DNA of 64,000 nucleotides, taken from positions 124,001 to 188,000 of the forward strand of contig NZ_BLLG01000003.1 in NCBI RefSeq assembly GCF_011766325.1, written 5' to 3'. Below the pieces are notes generated by a model. The model did not search any database and was not told the DNA's origin. It worked only from the letters and a program-made list of their open reading frames with translations. Source of the DNA: Streptomyces pacificus (lineage in GTDB: Bacteria > Actinomycetota > Actinomycetes > Streptomycetales > Streptomycetaceae). Below, one piece after another: positions 52,437 through 60,767 of the stretch. Position 1 is the first letter of the stretch. Each line of letters begins with the position of its first letter. A program made the position numbers and the translations under genes.

Positions 52437-53648
52437 TCAGGGAAGCGCCAGCATGCGCTCCAGGGCCAGCTTGGCGAAGCTCTCCGTCTCGGAGTCGACC
52501 TGGATCCGGTTGACCAGGTTCCCCTCCGCCAGCGATTCCAGTGCCCACACCAGGTGCGGCAGGTCGATCCGGTTCATCGTCGAGCAGAAGCACACCGTCT
52601 TGTCGAGGAAGACGATCTCCTTGCCCTCCGGGGCGAAACGATTCGCCAGGCGCCGTACCAGGTTCAGCTCCGTGCCGATCGCCCACGCGGAACCGGCCGG
52701 GGCGGCCTCCAGCGTCTTGATGATGTACTCGGTGGAGCCCACGTAGTCCGCCGCGGCGACGACCTCGTGCTTGCACTCGGGGTGGACCAGGACGTTCACC
52801 CCCGGTATGCGCTCGCGGACGTCGTTGACGGAGTCCAGCGAGAAGCGGCCGTGCACAGAGCAGTGGCCGCGCCACAGGATCATCTTCGCGTCGCGCAGCT
52901 GCTCGGTGGTGAGCCCGCCGTTCGGCCGGTGCGGGTTGTAGACCACGCAGTCGCCGAGGGACATGCCCATGTCGCGGACCGCCGTGTTCCGGCCGAGGTG
53001 CTGGTCGGGCAGGAAAAGGACCTTCTCCCCCTGCTCGAACGCCCAGTCCAGCGCGCGCCTGGCGTTCGACGACGTGCAGATCGTGCCGCCGTGCTTGCCG
53101 GTGAAGGCCTTGATGTCCGCCGAGGAGTTCATGTACGAGACGGGCACCGTCCGCTCCGCGACGCCCGCCTCGGTGAGGACGTCCCAGCACTCGGCGACCT
53201 GCTCGGCCGTGGCCATGTCGGCCATGGAGCAGCCGGCGGCGAGGTCGGGGAGGACGACCTTCTGGTCGTCGCCGGTGAGGATGTCCGCCGACTCGGCCAT
53301 GAAGTGCACACCGCAGAAGACGATGTACTCGGCCTCCGGCCGGGCCGCCGCGTCCCTGGCGAGCTTGAAGGAGTCGCCGGTGACATCCGCGAACTGGATG
53401 ACCTCGTCGCGCTGGTAGTGGTGACCGAGCACGAACACCTTGTCGCCGAGCTTCTCCTTCGCCGCACGGGCGCGCTCCACCAGGTCCGGGTCGGACGGGG
53501 AGGGAAGGTCGCCGGGGCACTCGACGCCCCGCTCGCTCCTGGGGTCGGCCCCGCGGCCGAGCAGCAGCAGGGCGAGCGGAGTCGGCTGGACATCCTGGGA
53601 GCCCCCTGCTGCGTCCGGCGCGGTGAGGGAGGGCTGGGCGGTGGTCAC
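52437..53648 (-). CDS. nadA: Quinolinate synthase
   Basis: A 403-residue [4Fe-4S] enzyme condensing iminoaspartate with dihydroxyacetone phosphate to quinolinate for NAD synthesis. Typical blocks are FVLGHHYQRDEVIQFAD, FCGVHFMAESADIL, PDLAAGCSMADMAT, PVSYMNSSADIKAF, ICTSSNA, LFLPDQHLGRNTA, VHPECKHEVV and DKTVCFCSTMNRI. The cysteines in AAGCSMAD, HPECKHE and KTVCFCSTM include the three cluster ligands. GTG 53648 is chosen because AAAGG is well spaced; a GTG three codons earlier is too close. A candidate operator pair overlaps its promoter. Confidence 0.95.
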   Translation of the reverse strand: MTTAQPSLTAPDAAGGSQDVQPTPLALLLLGRGADPRSERGVECPGDLPSPSDPDLVERARAAKEKLGDKVFVLGHHYQRDEVIQFADVTGDSFKLARDAAARPEAEYIVFCGVHFMAESADILTGDDQKVVLPDLAAGCSMADMATAEQVAECWDVLTEAGVAERTVPVSYMNSSADIKAFTGKHGGTICTSSNARRALDWAFEQGEKVLFLPDQHLGRNTAVRDMGMSLGDCVVYNPHRPNGGLTTEQLRDAKMILWRGHCSVHGRFSLDSVNDVRERIPGVNVLVHPECKHEVVAAADYVGSTEYIIKTLEAAPAGSAWAIGTELNLVRRLANRFAPEGKEIVFLDKTVCFCSTMNRIDLPHLVWALESLAEGNLVNRIQVDSETESFAKLALERMLALP

Positions 53649-53728
53649 GTCACGCACCCTTTCTACTCTTCGATCGGGGCGGTGGAGCCGCCTCCGATGG
53701 CTCGCCGTGGTGCACCGGAGAGCCTTTT

Positions 53729-53775
53729 CGTCTATTTGACGCTATCTATCATAACCGCTTCACGTCACTTTGACG
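53729..53775 (-). promoter_or_regulatory. nadA promoter with paired CGTC-N5-GACG sites
   Basis: Two identical-pattern palindromes, CGTCTATTTGACG (53729-53741) and CGTCACTTTGACG (53763-53775), flank a minus-strand -10-like TATGAT (53748-53753). One covers the likely transcription start, the other the -35/spacer zone. The layout suggests a repressor that blocks nadA transcription, plausibly in response to NAD status; the factor is unknown. Confidence 0.5.
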
Positions 53776-53961
53776 ATGTCCATAGCGTCGATGTGACGCA
53801 ATTCCCGGTGCCGAGCCGTCCACGGGTCGATGCCCCGGAGGGAGCGCATGTGCGAGCATGAAAGGGACAGACCGATACCGGGGCCGGCCCGGAATGAATC
53901 CGGAGCCCGTCCGGTTGCCAACGTCGGCAAGCAGTGTCCGTACAACCCGGGAGAGAAGCAG

Positions 53962-54318
53962 ATGTCCGTATCGGACGAGACCACCACCGTGAGCGACGGC
54001 ATCCTCCTGTCCGACGCCGCCGCGGCCAAGGTGAAGTCCCTGCTCGAGCAGGAAGGCCGGGACGACCTGGCGCTGCGGGTCGCCGTTCAGCCCGGTGGCT
54101 GCTCCGGCCTGCGCTACCAGCTCTTCTTCGACGAGCGCTCGCTCGACGGCGATGTCGTCAAGGACTTCGACGGGGTCAGGGTCGTCACCGACCGCATGAG
54201 CGCGCCGTACCTCGGCGGGGCCTCCATCGACTTCGTCGACACGATCGAGAAGCAGGGCTTCACGATCGACAACCCGAACGCGACGGGCTCCTGCGCCTGC
54301 GGCGACTCCTTCAGCTGA
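53962..54318 (+). CDS. erpA: A-type iron-sulfur carrier (ErpA/HesB family)
   Basis: A 118-residue carrier delivering Fe-S clusters to apoproteins. The three cysteines are in QPGGCSGLRYQL and SCACGDSF. Other conserved parts are ILLSDAAAAKVKSLLEQE and LGGASIDFVDTIEKQGFTI. ATG 53962 follows GGGAGAGAAG. It is divergent from nadA, whose product needs a [4Fe-4S] cluster, a sensible functional pairing. Confidence 0.93.
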   Translation: MSVSDETTTVSDGILLSDAAAAKVKSLLEQEGRDDLALRVAVQPGGCSGLRYQLFFDERSLDGDVVKDFDGVRVVTDRMSAPYLGGASIDFVDTIEKQGFTIDNPNATGSCACGDSFS

Positions 54319-54399
54319 ACCGCACGGCGCGGCTGAACGGCCGGAGCGGACGGACCACGGGAGCGGCGGAGCCCGCCGGGGCCCGCCGAAGCGCCGGAT

Positions 54400-54441
54400 G
54401 CCGGAGGGCGGCGCCCCGGACTCGGGGCGCCGCCCTCCGGC
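54400..54441. terminator. Hairpin between erpA and the anchored secreted protein gene
   Basis: A perfect 19-bp stem (arms 54400-54418 and 54423-54441) with loop GACT lies between convergent genes, 82 bp after erpA and 6 bp after the stop of the minus-strand gene. Confidence 0.8.
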
Positions 54442-54447
54442 ACCCAC

Positions 54448-56037
54448 TCACCTGCGGGGCACCGCGTCGCCGCTCTCGGTGTCGACCACGGTGCGGTCAC
54501 CCAGCGGTCGGTCCAGCGTGACCTTCTCCGCCAGCTCCTTGGCGATCAGGATGCAGACCCGCCCGGGGTCCGGCCGGGACACGATGATCCTCACCTTCAC
54601 CTCGGTGCCCGTCTCCTCCGCCTCCGCCGAGTAGGTGCTGCACACCCCGCCCCAGAAGCGCAGCGTCAGGGTGCGCCCGTCCTTTGCCACGGCATACGAC
54701 TCCACGGCCCGGATCGAGGTCTCCGGGAGCTCCGGGGAGTCGGGAGGAGAGGGCGCGGCGGTGGGCGAGGGCGGGGGAGGCTCCTCGGTGCCGGACTCCA
54801 GGTACTCCGGCGCCACGGCGGGATGGGCGACCGTGGACCCCGGCGTGCCGGCCTTCGGTTCCGTCGCGAACAGCCACGAGGGAACGAGGGCGGGCCGCCC
54901 CTCCACCGCGTGCACCGCCAGCCCGAACTCGGCGCCGGTGACCTTCACCACCTGGGCGGGGCCCGGCGCGTCGCGCCCCGGCTCGCACGGTGCGGCCGCT
55001 CTCCCTTCGGCCGGCTCCTCGGCTGCCTTCCCTTCGGGTGCGTTCCCTTCGGGTGCGTTCTCCCCGGCCGGCTTCTCCTCAGCCGGTTTCCCCCCGGTCA
55101 GCGGTCCGGGCGTCGCGCACCCGCCGATGCCCGCCGCCGGGCCGCCGCCCGCGCGCTCCGCGTTCAGCCGCTTCAGCGTCTCCTCGGCACCGGCCACCGG
55201 GTACTCCGGGCCCGCGGCGGGCTTCACCAACTGCCCGCTGCCGTTGCCGACGGTGCCGTCCGCGGCCACATGGACGCTGGTGGACCAGCCGTACGTCGGC
55301 AGACCGCCGACCAGCGGGTCGGCGCGCACGACCCGGTGCGCACCCAGCACCTGACGCGCGTCCAGCCTCGCGTCGCCCAGTCCCAGCGCCGCCAGTACGG
55401 GGGCGGCCGCCCTCTTCGCGGCAGCCTCGCCGACCGTCGACGCGTTCGGCGGCCGGTGCTCGACCGGGCCGGTGGCGGGGGTTCCGCACACGTCCTTGCC
55501 CTTGGCGCAGTCGTCGCCCTTCGGCGGACCGAAGGCGCTGAACGTCCAGGTACCCGGGGCCTGCCGGTTCACCTGCAGCAGCGGACCGCCCGCATCGCCG
55601 TCCGCGCCGGCCTTCCACACCTCGCCACGCAGCCGCGGTTCACCCGGCACCCCGAGTGCCTCGGCCAGCGCCTCGACCTGCGCCTTGCCGACGGTCCCGT
55701 TCAGCTCGTGGAGGCGGGCGGAGCCGGGGCCGTCCGGGAGGCTGCCCTGCGCCCGGTACAGCACGCCGTAGGGCCCGGGCTCGCCGGGGGCGATGCCCCT
55801 GACCCCGCCCAGCGCCGGCGGCGGGGACTCGGGGTCCGATCCCGGCGCGGTGCCCCCGCCCCCGCTCCCGCCGTCGGAGGCGGTCGCGGCGAACAGGGCC
55901 CCGCCACCGCCCGCGACCAGGACCGCCGCTGCCACGGACGCGACGGCCAGCGGAGACCGCCGAGGACGGCGGACCGCTCCGCCCTCGGTGCGTCCGGCGC
56001 CGTCGGCGCTGTTCTGGGGGCGCTCTGTGCTGCTCAC
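54448..56037 (-). CDS. Membrane-anchored extracytoplasmic protein (unknown function)
   Basis: A 529-residue protein: a short charged N-terminus, one membrane helix at about residues 30-52 (AVASVAAAVLVAGGGGALFA), then a long outside part rich in Gly, Pro, Glu and Ala. Residues about 335-365 repeat (N/K)APEGN/EGK-type pentapeptides. The extracytoplasmic core (VLGAHRVVRADPLVGGLPTY, GWSTSVHVAADGTVGNGSGQ) resembles proteins with beta-rich PepSY-like or NlpC-independent folds, but no family is certain. GTG 56037 has GAAGGAG upstream. A protein of this kind occurs at the same locus in other Streptomyces as I recall. Confidence 0.75.
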   Translation of the reverse strand: MSSTERPQNSADGAGRTEGGAVRRPRRSPLAVASVAAAVLVAGGGGALFAATASDGGSGGGGTAPGSDPESPPPALGGVRGIAPGEPGPYGVLYRAQGSLPDGPGSARLHELNGTVGKAQVEALAEALGVPGEPRLRGEVWKAGADGDAGGPLLQVNRQAPGTWTFSAFGPPKGDDCAKGKDVCGTPATGPVEHRPPNASTVGEAAAKRAAAPVLAALGLGDARLDARQVLGAHRVVRADPLVGGLPTYGWSTSVHVAADGTVGNGSGQLVKPAAGPEYPVAGAEETLKRLNAERAGGGPAAGIGGCATPGPLTGGKPAEEKPAGENAPEGNAPEGKAAEEPAEGRAAAPCEPGRDAPGPAQVVKVTGAEFGLAVHAVEGRPALVPSWLFATEPKAGTPGSTVAHPAVAPEYLESGTEEPPPPSPTAAPSPPDSPELPETSIRAVESYAVAKDGRTLTLRFWGGVCSTYSAEAEETGTEVKVRIIVSRPDPGRVCILIAKELAEKVTLDRPLGDRTVVDTESGDAVPRR

Positions 56038-56151
56038 CGCATCGCTCCTTCGGACGGACCCGTTTCATCGGGGGCATCCATGGGACGGAGCCGGGGAGCG
56101 CGCGGTTCCCGGAGTGCGCCGTGCGGGGTAACGGAGCGTTCGGGGGCGCGT

Positions 56152-56382
56152 TCAGTCCCCGTACCCGGGCATCGAGCCGACCAGCCGCGCGGAGGCGGCG
56201 GAGACGGCGATGCCGCGGATCAGCGCAGGGGGCACCGGGGCGGCCGCGGCCATCGGCGGCACCACCCAGTGCGGCGCCATCCGCGCGCCGTCGCCGCGCA
56301 ACTCCGCCAGGCCGGCGTCGACCTGCCCGAGTCCGGCGGGACGGCGGTGGCGGCGGGTGACGGACGACGTGGGGTTCGGCAT
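56152..56382 (-). CDS. Small protein of 76 residues (unknown function)
   Basis: MPNPTSSVTRRHRRPAGLGQ, then a middle of MAPHWVVPPMAAAAPVPPAL and a C-terminus RLVGSMPGYGD. About 95% of third codon positions are G or C, far better than alternative frames, which supports a real gene in the 476-bp gap. There is no Shine-Dalgarno sequence before ATG 56382, so translation may be leaderless. The function is unknown. Confidence 0.6.
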   Translation of the reverse strand: MPNPTSSVTRRHRRPAGLGQVDAGLAELRGDGARMAPHWVVPPMAAAAPVPPALIRGIAVSAASARLVGSMPGYGD

Positions 56383-56512
56383 ATCGGCACCGTACGCAGG
56401 GCAATGCGCAGGTAAAAGCCCTACTATCGGGTAGTTTCCGTCCTGTGGCGGGCCCGGGGCAACCCGGTAGCGTTAACCGTCAACTCCGCCTCCCCTCCAG
56501 GAGCACTCAGCC

Positions 56513-57487
56513 GTGCGAATCGCAGTCACCGGCTCCATTGCCACCGACCATCTGATGACCTTCCCCGGCCGTTTCGCCGACCAGTTGGTCGCGGATCAGC
56601 TCCACACGGTCTCCCTCTCCTTCCTCGTGGACAACCTCGATGTGCGCAGGGGAGGGGTCGGCGCCAACATCTGCTTCGGGATGGGCCAGCTCGGCGCCGA
56701 CCCGGTCCTGGTCGGAGCGGCGGGCTCCGACTTCGACGAGTACCGCGCCTGGCTCGACCGGCACGGCGTCGACACCGCGTCCGTGCGGATCTCCGAGGTA
56801 CTGCACACCGCGCGCTTCGTCTGCACGACCGACGCCGACCACAACCAGATCGGCTCCTTCTACACAGGCGCGATGAGCGAGGCGCGCCTGATCGAGCTGA
56901 AGTCGGTCGCGGACCGGGTCGGCGGCCTCGACCTGGTGCTGATCGGCGCGGACGACCCCGAGGCGATGCTGCGGCACACGGAGGAGTGCCGGTCCAGGGG
57001 CATCCCGTTCGCCGCGGACTTCTCCCAGCAGATCGCGCGGATGAACGGCGACGAGATCCGGATACTGCTGGACGGGGCGTCCTACCTCTTCTCCAACGAG
57101 TACGAGAAGGGGCTCATCGAGTCGAAGACCGGCTGGACCGACGAGGAGATCCTGGACCGCGTCGGCCACCGCGTCACCACGCTCGGCTCCCGCGGGGTGC
57201 GGATCGAGCACAGGTCCGAGCCGACGATCGAGGTCGGCTGCCCGGAGGAGGAGTCCAAGGTGGACCCGACGGGCGTCGGCGACGCTTTCCGCGCGGGCTT
57301 CCTCTCGGGCCTGACCTGGGGCATCGGTCCGGAACGCGCCGCGCAGGTCGGCTGCATGCTCGCGACGCTGGTGATCGAGACGCTCGGTACCCAGGAGTAC
57401 ACCCTGCGCCGAGCCCACTTCATGGACCGCTTCACCAAGGCGTACGGCCACGAAGCGGCGTCCGACGTCCGCAGCCACCTGTCCTGA
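56513..57487 (+). CDS. PfkB-family carbohydrate/nucleoside kinase (adenosine kinase-like)
   Basis: A 324-residue ribokinase-superfamily protein. RRGGVGANICFGMGQLGADP is PfkB signature 1 and SKVDPTGVGDAFRAGFLSGL contains signature 2 with the catalytic Asp. Among actinobacteria the closest relatives I know at this locus are annotated adenosine kinases (M. tuberculosis AdoK type), which salvage adenosine to AMP; sugar kinase activity remains possible. GTG 56513 has CAGGAGCAC upstream. It is followed by a strong terminator. Confidence 0.88.
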   Translation: MRIAVTGSIATDHLMTFPGRFADQLVADQLHTVSLSFLVDNLDVRRGGVGANICFGMGQLGADPVLVGAAGSDFDEYRAWLDRHGVDTASVRISEVLHTARFVCTTDADHNQIGSFYTGAMSEARLIELKSVADRVGGLDLVLIGADDPEAMLRHTEECRSRGIPFAADFSQQIARMNGDEIRILLDGASYLFSNEYEKGLIESKTGWTDEEILDRVGHRVTTLGSRGVRIEHRSEPTIEVGCPEEESKVDPTGVGDAFRAGFLSGLTWGIGPERAAQVGCMLATLVIETLGTQEYTLRRAHFMDRFTKAYGHEAASDVRSHLS

Positions 57488-57496
57488 CCACGCGCC

Positions 57497-57534
57497 CGCG
57501 GGACGCCACACCCGGCCGGGTGTGGCGTCCCGCG
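57497..57534 (+). terminator. Perfect 38-bp palindrome after the PfkB kinase
   Basis: CGCGGGACGCCACACCCGG is followed immediately by its exact complement (57497-57515 and 57516-57534), 10 bp after the stop codon. No T-tract. Confidence 0.8.
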
Positions 57535-57867
57535 TCCCGAGGGCGCTCGCCCCCGGGGCTCCGGGCCCTCACCGGCGGCGCCCCGGGGTGCCGCGTCCGG
57601 GCACCGCACCCCGCGCACCCTTGCGCACGTGCGCGCATCCCGGCGTGGTGCGGGCCCCCGCCCGTGCCACACGCGCGCCGTTTCCGCGTGCGTGCCGTGT
57701 CCCGGTCGGTCCGTCCTGTGCGCGCCGGGCCCTGCCGGGCGCGGTCCGCACGGGCGGGGGTCCCTTGGCATGCGTGCGCGCCGCGTCCGTGCGTGCTGCC
57801 TCCCGTGCGGGTGCCGGCCGTCGCGGGACCGGGTGCGTGCGTGCGCGCCGTGCTCCGCGTGCTCCCC
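57535..57867. other. Intergenic region rich in GCGCACGTG-like words
   Basis: A 333-bp gap between a plus-strand terminator and the end of the cysteine desulfurase gene. The words GTGCGCGC, GCGTGCG and CGTGCGTG recur throughout, and all frames give Arg/Ala/His-rich low-complexity peptides. I see no gene and no clear hairpin for the minus-strand gene. Confidence 0.5.
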
Positions 57868-59307
57868 TCAGCGGCGGCGGACCGTGTACGCCGTTCCCGC
57901 CGGGGCCGGGGACCGGCCGACGTACTCCTGCCCGCGCATGGCGCACCAGGCGGGGATGTCGAGCCGGGCCGCTTCGTCGTCGGAGAGAACGGTGACCGTG
58001 GCGCCGACCGGTACGTCTCCGATGACCTTGGCCAGTTCGATGACGGGGACGGGGCAGCGCGTGCCGAGGGCGTCCACCACCAGGGAGGCGGGCCCGGACC
58101 CGGATGCGGATCCGGATGCGGACCCGGGCGCGGACTCGGGCGCGGACCGGGGTACGGACTCGGGCGCGGACCCCGGGGAGGTCTCCCCGGCCACCGGTGC
58201 CCCCAGTCGGTTGCGGACGCCGGCGACGACCCCGGGCAGCACCTCGAGGAAGTGCTCGACGTCCTCCTGCGCGGTGCCCGCCGGCAGGGACACCCGCACA
58301 TTGCCCTCGCTCAGGACGCCCATCGCGCGCAGTACATGGCTGGGGGTGAGCGTCGAGCTGGTGCAGGACGAGCCCGAGGACACCGAGAAGCCTGCCCGGT
58401 CCAGCTCGTGCAGCACCGTCTCCCCGTCGGCATAGAGAAAGGAGAAGGTGACGAGATGGGGCAGCCGGCGCACGGGGTCGCCGACCACCTCGACGTCGGG
58501 CACCAGCTGCGGGACCCGGGCGCGGATCCGGTCCACCAGCTTCCGCAGCCGCCGGGCCTCCGTCTCGGCGGAGTCCCGCACGGCCCGCAGCGACGCCGCT
58601 GCCGCCACGATCGCCGGGATGTTCTCGAAGCCCGGGGCGCGTCCCGACTCCCGTTCGTCGGCCGGGTCCTGAGGGGCGAAACGGACTCCCTTGCGGACCG
58701 CGAGGAGCCCCACACCGGCAGGACCGCCCCATTTGTGCGCGCTCGCGGTGAGCAGCGACCAGTCCCCGCCGACCGGGCCCCAGCCGAGGGACTGCGCGGC
58801 GTCGACGAGCAGCGGCACCCCGGCCGTCCGGCAGCGCTCGGCCACCTCGGCCACCGGTTGCTCGGTGCCCACCTCGTGGTTCGCCGACTGCAGGCAGGCC
58901 AGCGCGGTGTCCTCGCGCAGGGCCTCGCCGAACACGCCCGGTGAGACCGCGCCCCAGCGGTCGACGGGCACCTCGGTGACGGGCCGGCCCTCCACCGCGT
59001 GCAGCACGGCGGAGTGTTCGACCGCCGACACGGCCAGGTGGCTGCCCGTGCGGCGGCGGCCGGCGAGCGCGCCCGCGATACCCGAATGGAGGGCACGTGT
59101 CCCCGAAGGGGTGAAGACGAGTTCATCCGGGCGGCAGCCCACGGCGTCCGCCGCGGCCTCCCGGGCCGCGTCCAGCAGCAGCCGTGCCCGGCGGCCCTCG
59201 CGGTACAGCCGGGCGGGGTCCGCCCAGCCCTCGTCGAGGGAGGCCTGGAGCGCCTGCCGGGCGACGGGGTGCAGCGGGGCCGAGGACGCGGCGTCGAAGT
59301 AGGGCAC
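57868..59307 (-). CDS. Cysteine desulfurase fused to a C-terminal TusA-like sulfur carrier
   Basis: A 479-residue fusion. Residues 1-~370 are a PLP-dependent NifS/IscS-type cysteine desulfurase: start PYFDAASSAPLHPVARQALQ, PLP lysine in SAHKWGGPAG, and active-site Cys in SVSSGSSCTSS. A Ser/Gly/Ala/Glu repeat linker (about 377-403, PESxPGSA units) leads to a TusA domain with the sulfur-accepting Cys in DALGTRCPVPVIELAK. The desulfurase would load its own carrier domain with persulfide for tRNA thiolation or another sulfur transfer. ATG 59307 is the start. It lies next to the respiratory oxidase genes but on the opposite strand. Confidence 0.9.
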   Translation of the reverse strand: MPYFDAASSAPLHPVARQALQASLDEGWADPARLYREGRRARLLLDAAREAAADAVGCRPDELVFTPSGTRALHSGIAGALAGRRRTGSHLAVSAVEHSAVLHAVEGRPVTEVPVDRWGAVSPGVFGEALREDTALACLQSANHEVGTEQPVAEVAERCRTAGVPLLVDAAQSLGWGPVGGDWSLLTASAHKWGGPAGVGLLAVRKGVRFAPQDPADERESGRAPGFENIPAIVAAAASLRAVRDSAETEARRLRKLVDRIRARVPQLVPDVEVVGDPVRRLPHLVTFSFLYADGETVLHELDRAGFSVSSGSSCTSSTLTPSHVLRAMGVLSEGNVRVSLPAGTAQEDVEHFLEVLPGVVAGVRNRLGAPVAGETSPGSAPESVPRSAPESAPGSASGSASGSGPASLVVDALGTRCPVPVIELAKVIGDVPVGATVTVLSDDEAARLDIPAWCAMRGQEYVGRSPAPAGTAYTVRRR

Positions 59308-59762
59308 GTCACCACGCTAACGCGCAGGCGCGAAGGAGGCGTCAGAAGCCCTCGGCGGGGGCCCAGTAGGGGCTCGGCCGTGCTCCGGCCGGCGCTCGGC
59401 CGGGAGCCGGCGGAAGCCTCGGCCCCTCGCTCGGCCGACCGGGGAAGAACGGTCGTCGGCCGGTGCCGCGGGTGTGCTCCGGCCGTGCTCCGGCCGCGCG
59501 CGGCCGGAGCGCCCCCCGAGGGCTGGTCGAAGCCCGGCGGAGGGCCTCCGGCCAGGCGCCGCACGGCCTCCGGAACGGTCCGGTCCACCCCTTCGGGTCG
59601 TCGGACGGCGCGTTGGGCACCCTCCATGCGTGACCCCAAATGGCGTCCAGTAGGGTTTGGTCCGCATAAACATCCAAACCCCTGCCCGCGTCAGGGAGCG
59701 GCGACCGACCAGCGTGACGGCCGGGGCCGGCCGCGCGGGCGAGACTCTCGGGAAGGCGCTAC
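59308..59762. other. Divergent promoter region, cysteine desulfurase / ctaC
   Basis: The 59370-59520 part is a run of short GCTCCGGCCG and CTCGGCCG words that can fold on itself in many ways. The 59620-59690 part is clearly richer in A+T (CCAAATGGCG, CGCATAAACATCCAAACC) and probably contains the ctaC promoter. A minus-strand frame (59342-59677) is open but has A/T-ending codons and no family resemblance. Confidence 0.5.
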
Positions 59763-60767
59763 GTGAGTCCCAACGGCTCCGACCTCCCCCACCGCCCGAA
59801 CGGCGGGGGCGGTACCCCCATGTCGCGGCGCCCGATGCGGCGGAAGCTGCCACAGGTGCTGACGGCGGGCTTGATCGTGGCAACCGCCACCGGTTGCTCC
59901 CCCACCTGGGAGGACTTCCCCCGCCTCGGTATGCCCACCCCCGTCACCGAGGAGGCTCCCCGGATCCTCTCCCTCTGGCAGGGCTCGTGGGCGGCCGCGC
60001 TCGCCGTGGGCGTGCTGGTGTGGGGTCTGATCCTGTGGAGCGTCATCTTCCACCGGCGCAGCCGGACCAAGGTCGAGGTTCCCCCGCAGACCCGGTACAA
60101 CATGCCCATCGAGGCGCTGTACACCGTGGTTCCGCTCATCATCGTCTCGGTGCTGTTCTACTTCACCGCGCGTGATGAGTCGAAGCTGCTGGCTCTCTCC
60201 GACAAGCCGGCCCACACCATCAACGTGGTCGGCTACCAGTGGAGCTGGGGCTTCAACTACCTGGAGGACGTGGACGGGAACCCGGCCACCGGTGACGCCG
60301 CGGCACAGAAGGAACTGGACGCGATTCCGGACCGGTACACCGCCGACTTCCCCGAGGGTGCCGAGGGCGTCTACGACGCCGGCATCCCGGGCACCCGGAA
60401 CCCGCAGACCGGCAACCCCGGCCCGACGCTGTGGCTGCCGAAGGGCGAGAAGGTCCGCTTCATCCTCACGTCCCGGGACGTCATCCATTCCTTCTGGGTG
60501 GTCCCCTTCCTGTTCAAGCAGGACGTCATCCCGGGTCACACCAACGTCTTCGAAGTGACTCCGAACCAGGAGGGCACCTTCCTCGGCAAGTGCGCCGAGC
60601 TCTGCGGTGTCGACCACTCCCGGATGCTCTTCAACGTCAAGGTCGTCTCCCCGGAGCGCTACCAGCAGCATCTGAAGGAGCTGGCCGAGAAGGGGCAGAC
60701 CGGCTTCATCCCGTCGGGCATCGCGCAGTCTGACCCGGCCCGGAATGCGGAGAAGAACCAACTGTGA
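59763..60767 (+). CDS. ctaC: Cytochrome c oxidase subunit II
   Basis: A 334-residue lipoprotein-type subunit II of the aa3 oxidase. The signal ends in a lipobox ([10 protein letters not shown]). Two membrane helices follow ([37 protein letters not shown]). The CuA domain shows [31 protein letters not shown] and the copper ligands in [14 protein letters not shown]. An actinobacterial insertion (about residues 175-215) lies between VGYQWSW and the CuA core. GTG 59763 has GGGAAGG upstream. The stop overlaps ctaD (GTGA). Confidence 0.96.
   Translation: MSPNGSDLPHRPNGGGGTPMSRRPMRRKLPQVLTAGLIVATATGCSPTWEDFPRLGMPTPVTEEAPRILSLWQGSWAAALAVGVLVWGLILWSVIFHRRSRTKVEVPPQTRYNMPIEALYTVVPLIIVSVLFYFTARDESKLLALSDKPAHTINVVGYQWSWGFNYLEDVDGNPATGDAAAQKELDAIPDRYTADFPEGAEGVYDAGIPGTRNPQTGNPGPTLWLPKGEKVRFILTSRDVIHSFWVVPFLFKQDVIPGHTNVFEVTPNQEGTFLGKCAELCGVDHSRMLFNVKVVSPERYQQHLKELAEKGQTGFIPSGIAQSDPARNAEKNQL

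Noticed and set aside
59342..59677. A 111-codon minus-strand frame beginning MDVYADQTLLDAIWG
   Set aside because: Its first codons are A/T-ending and lie in the A+T-rich ctaC promoter zone, the remainder is GC-rich low complexity; no ribosome site.
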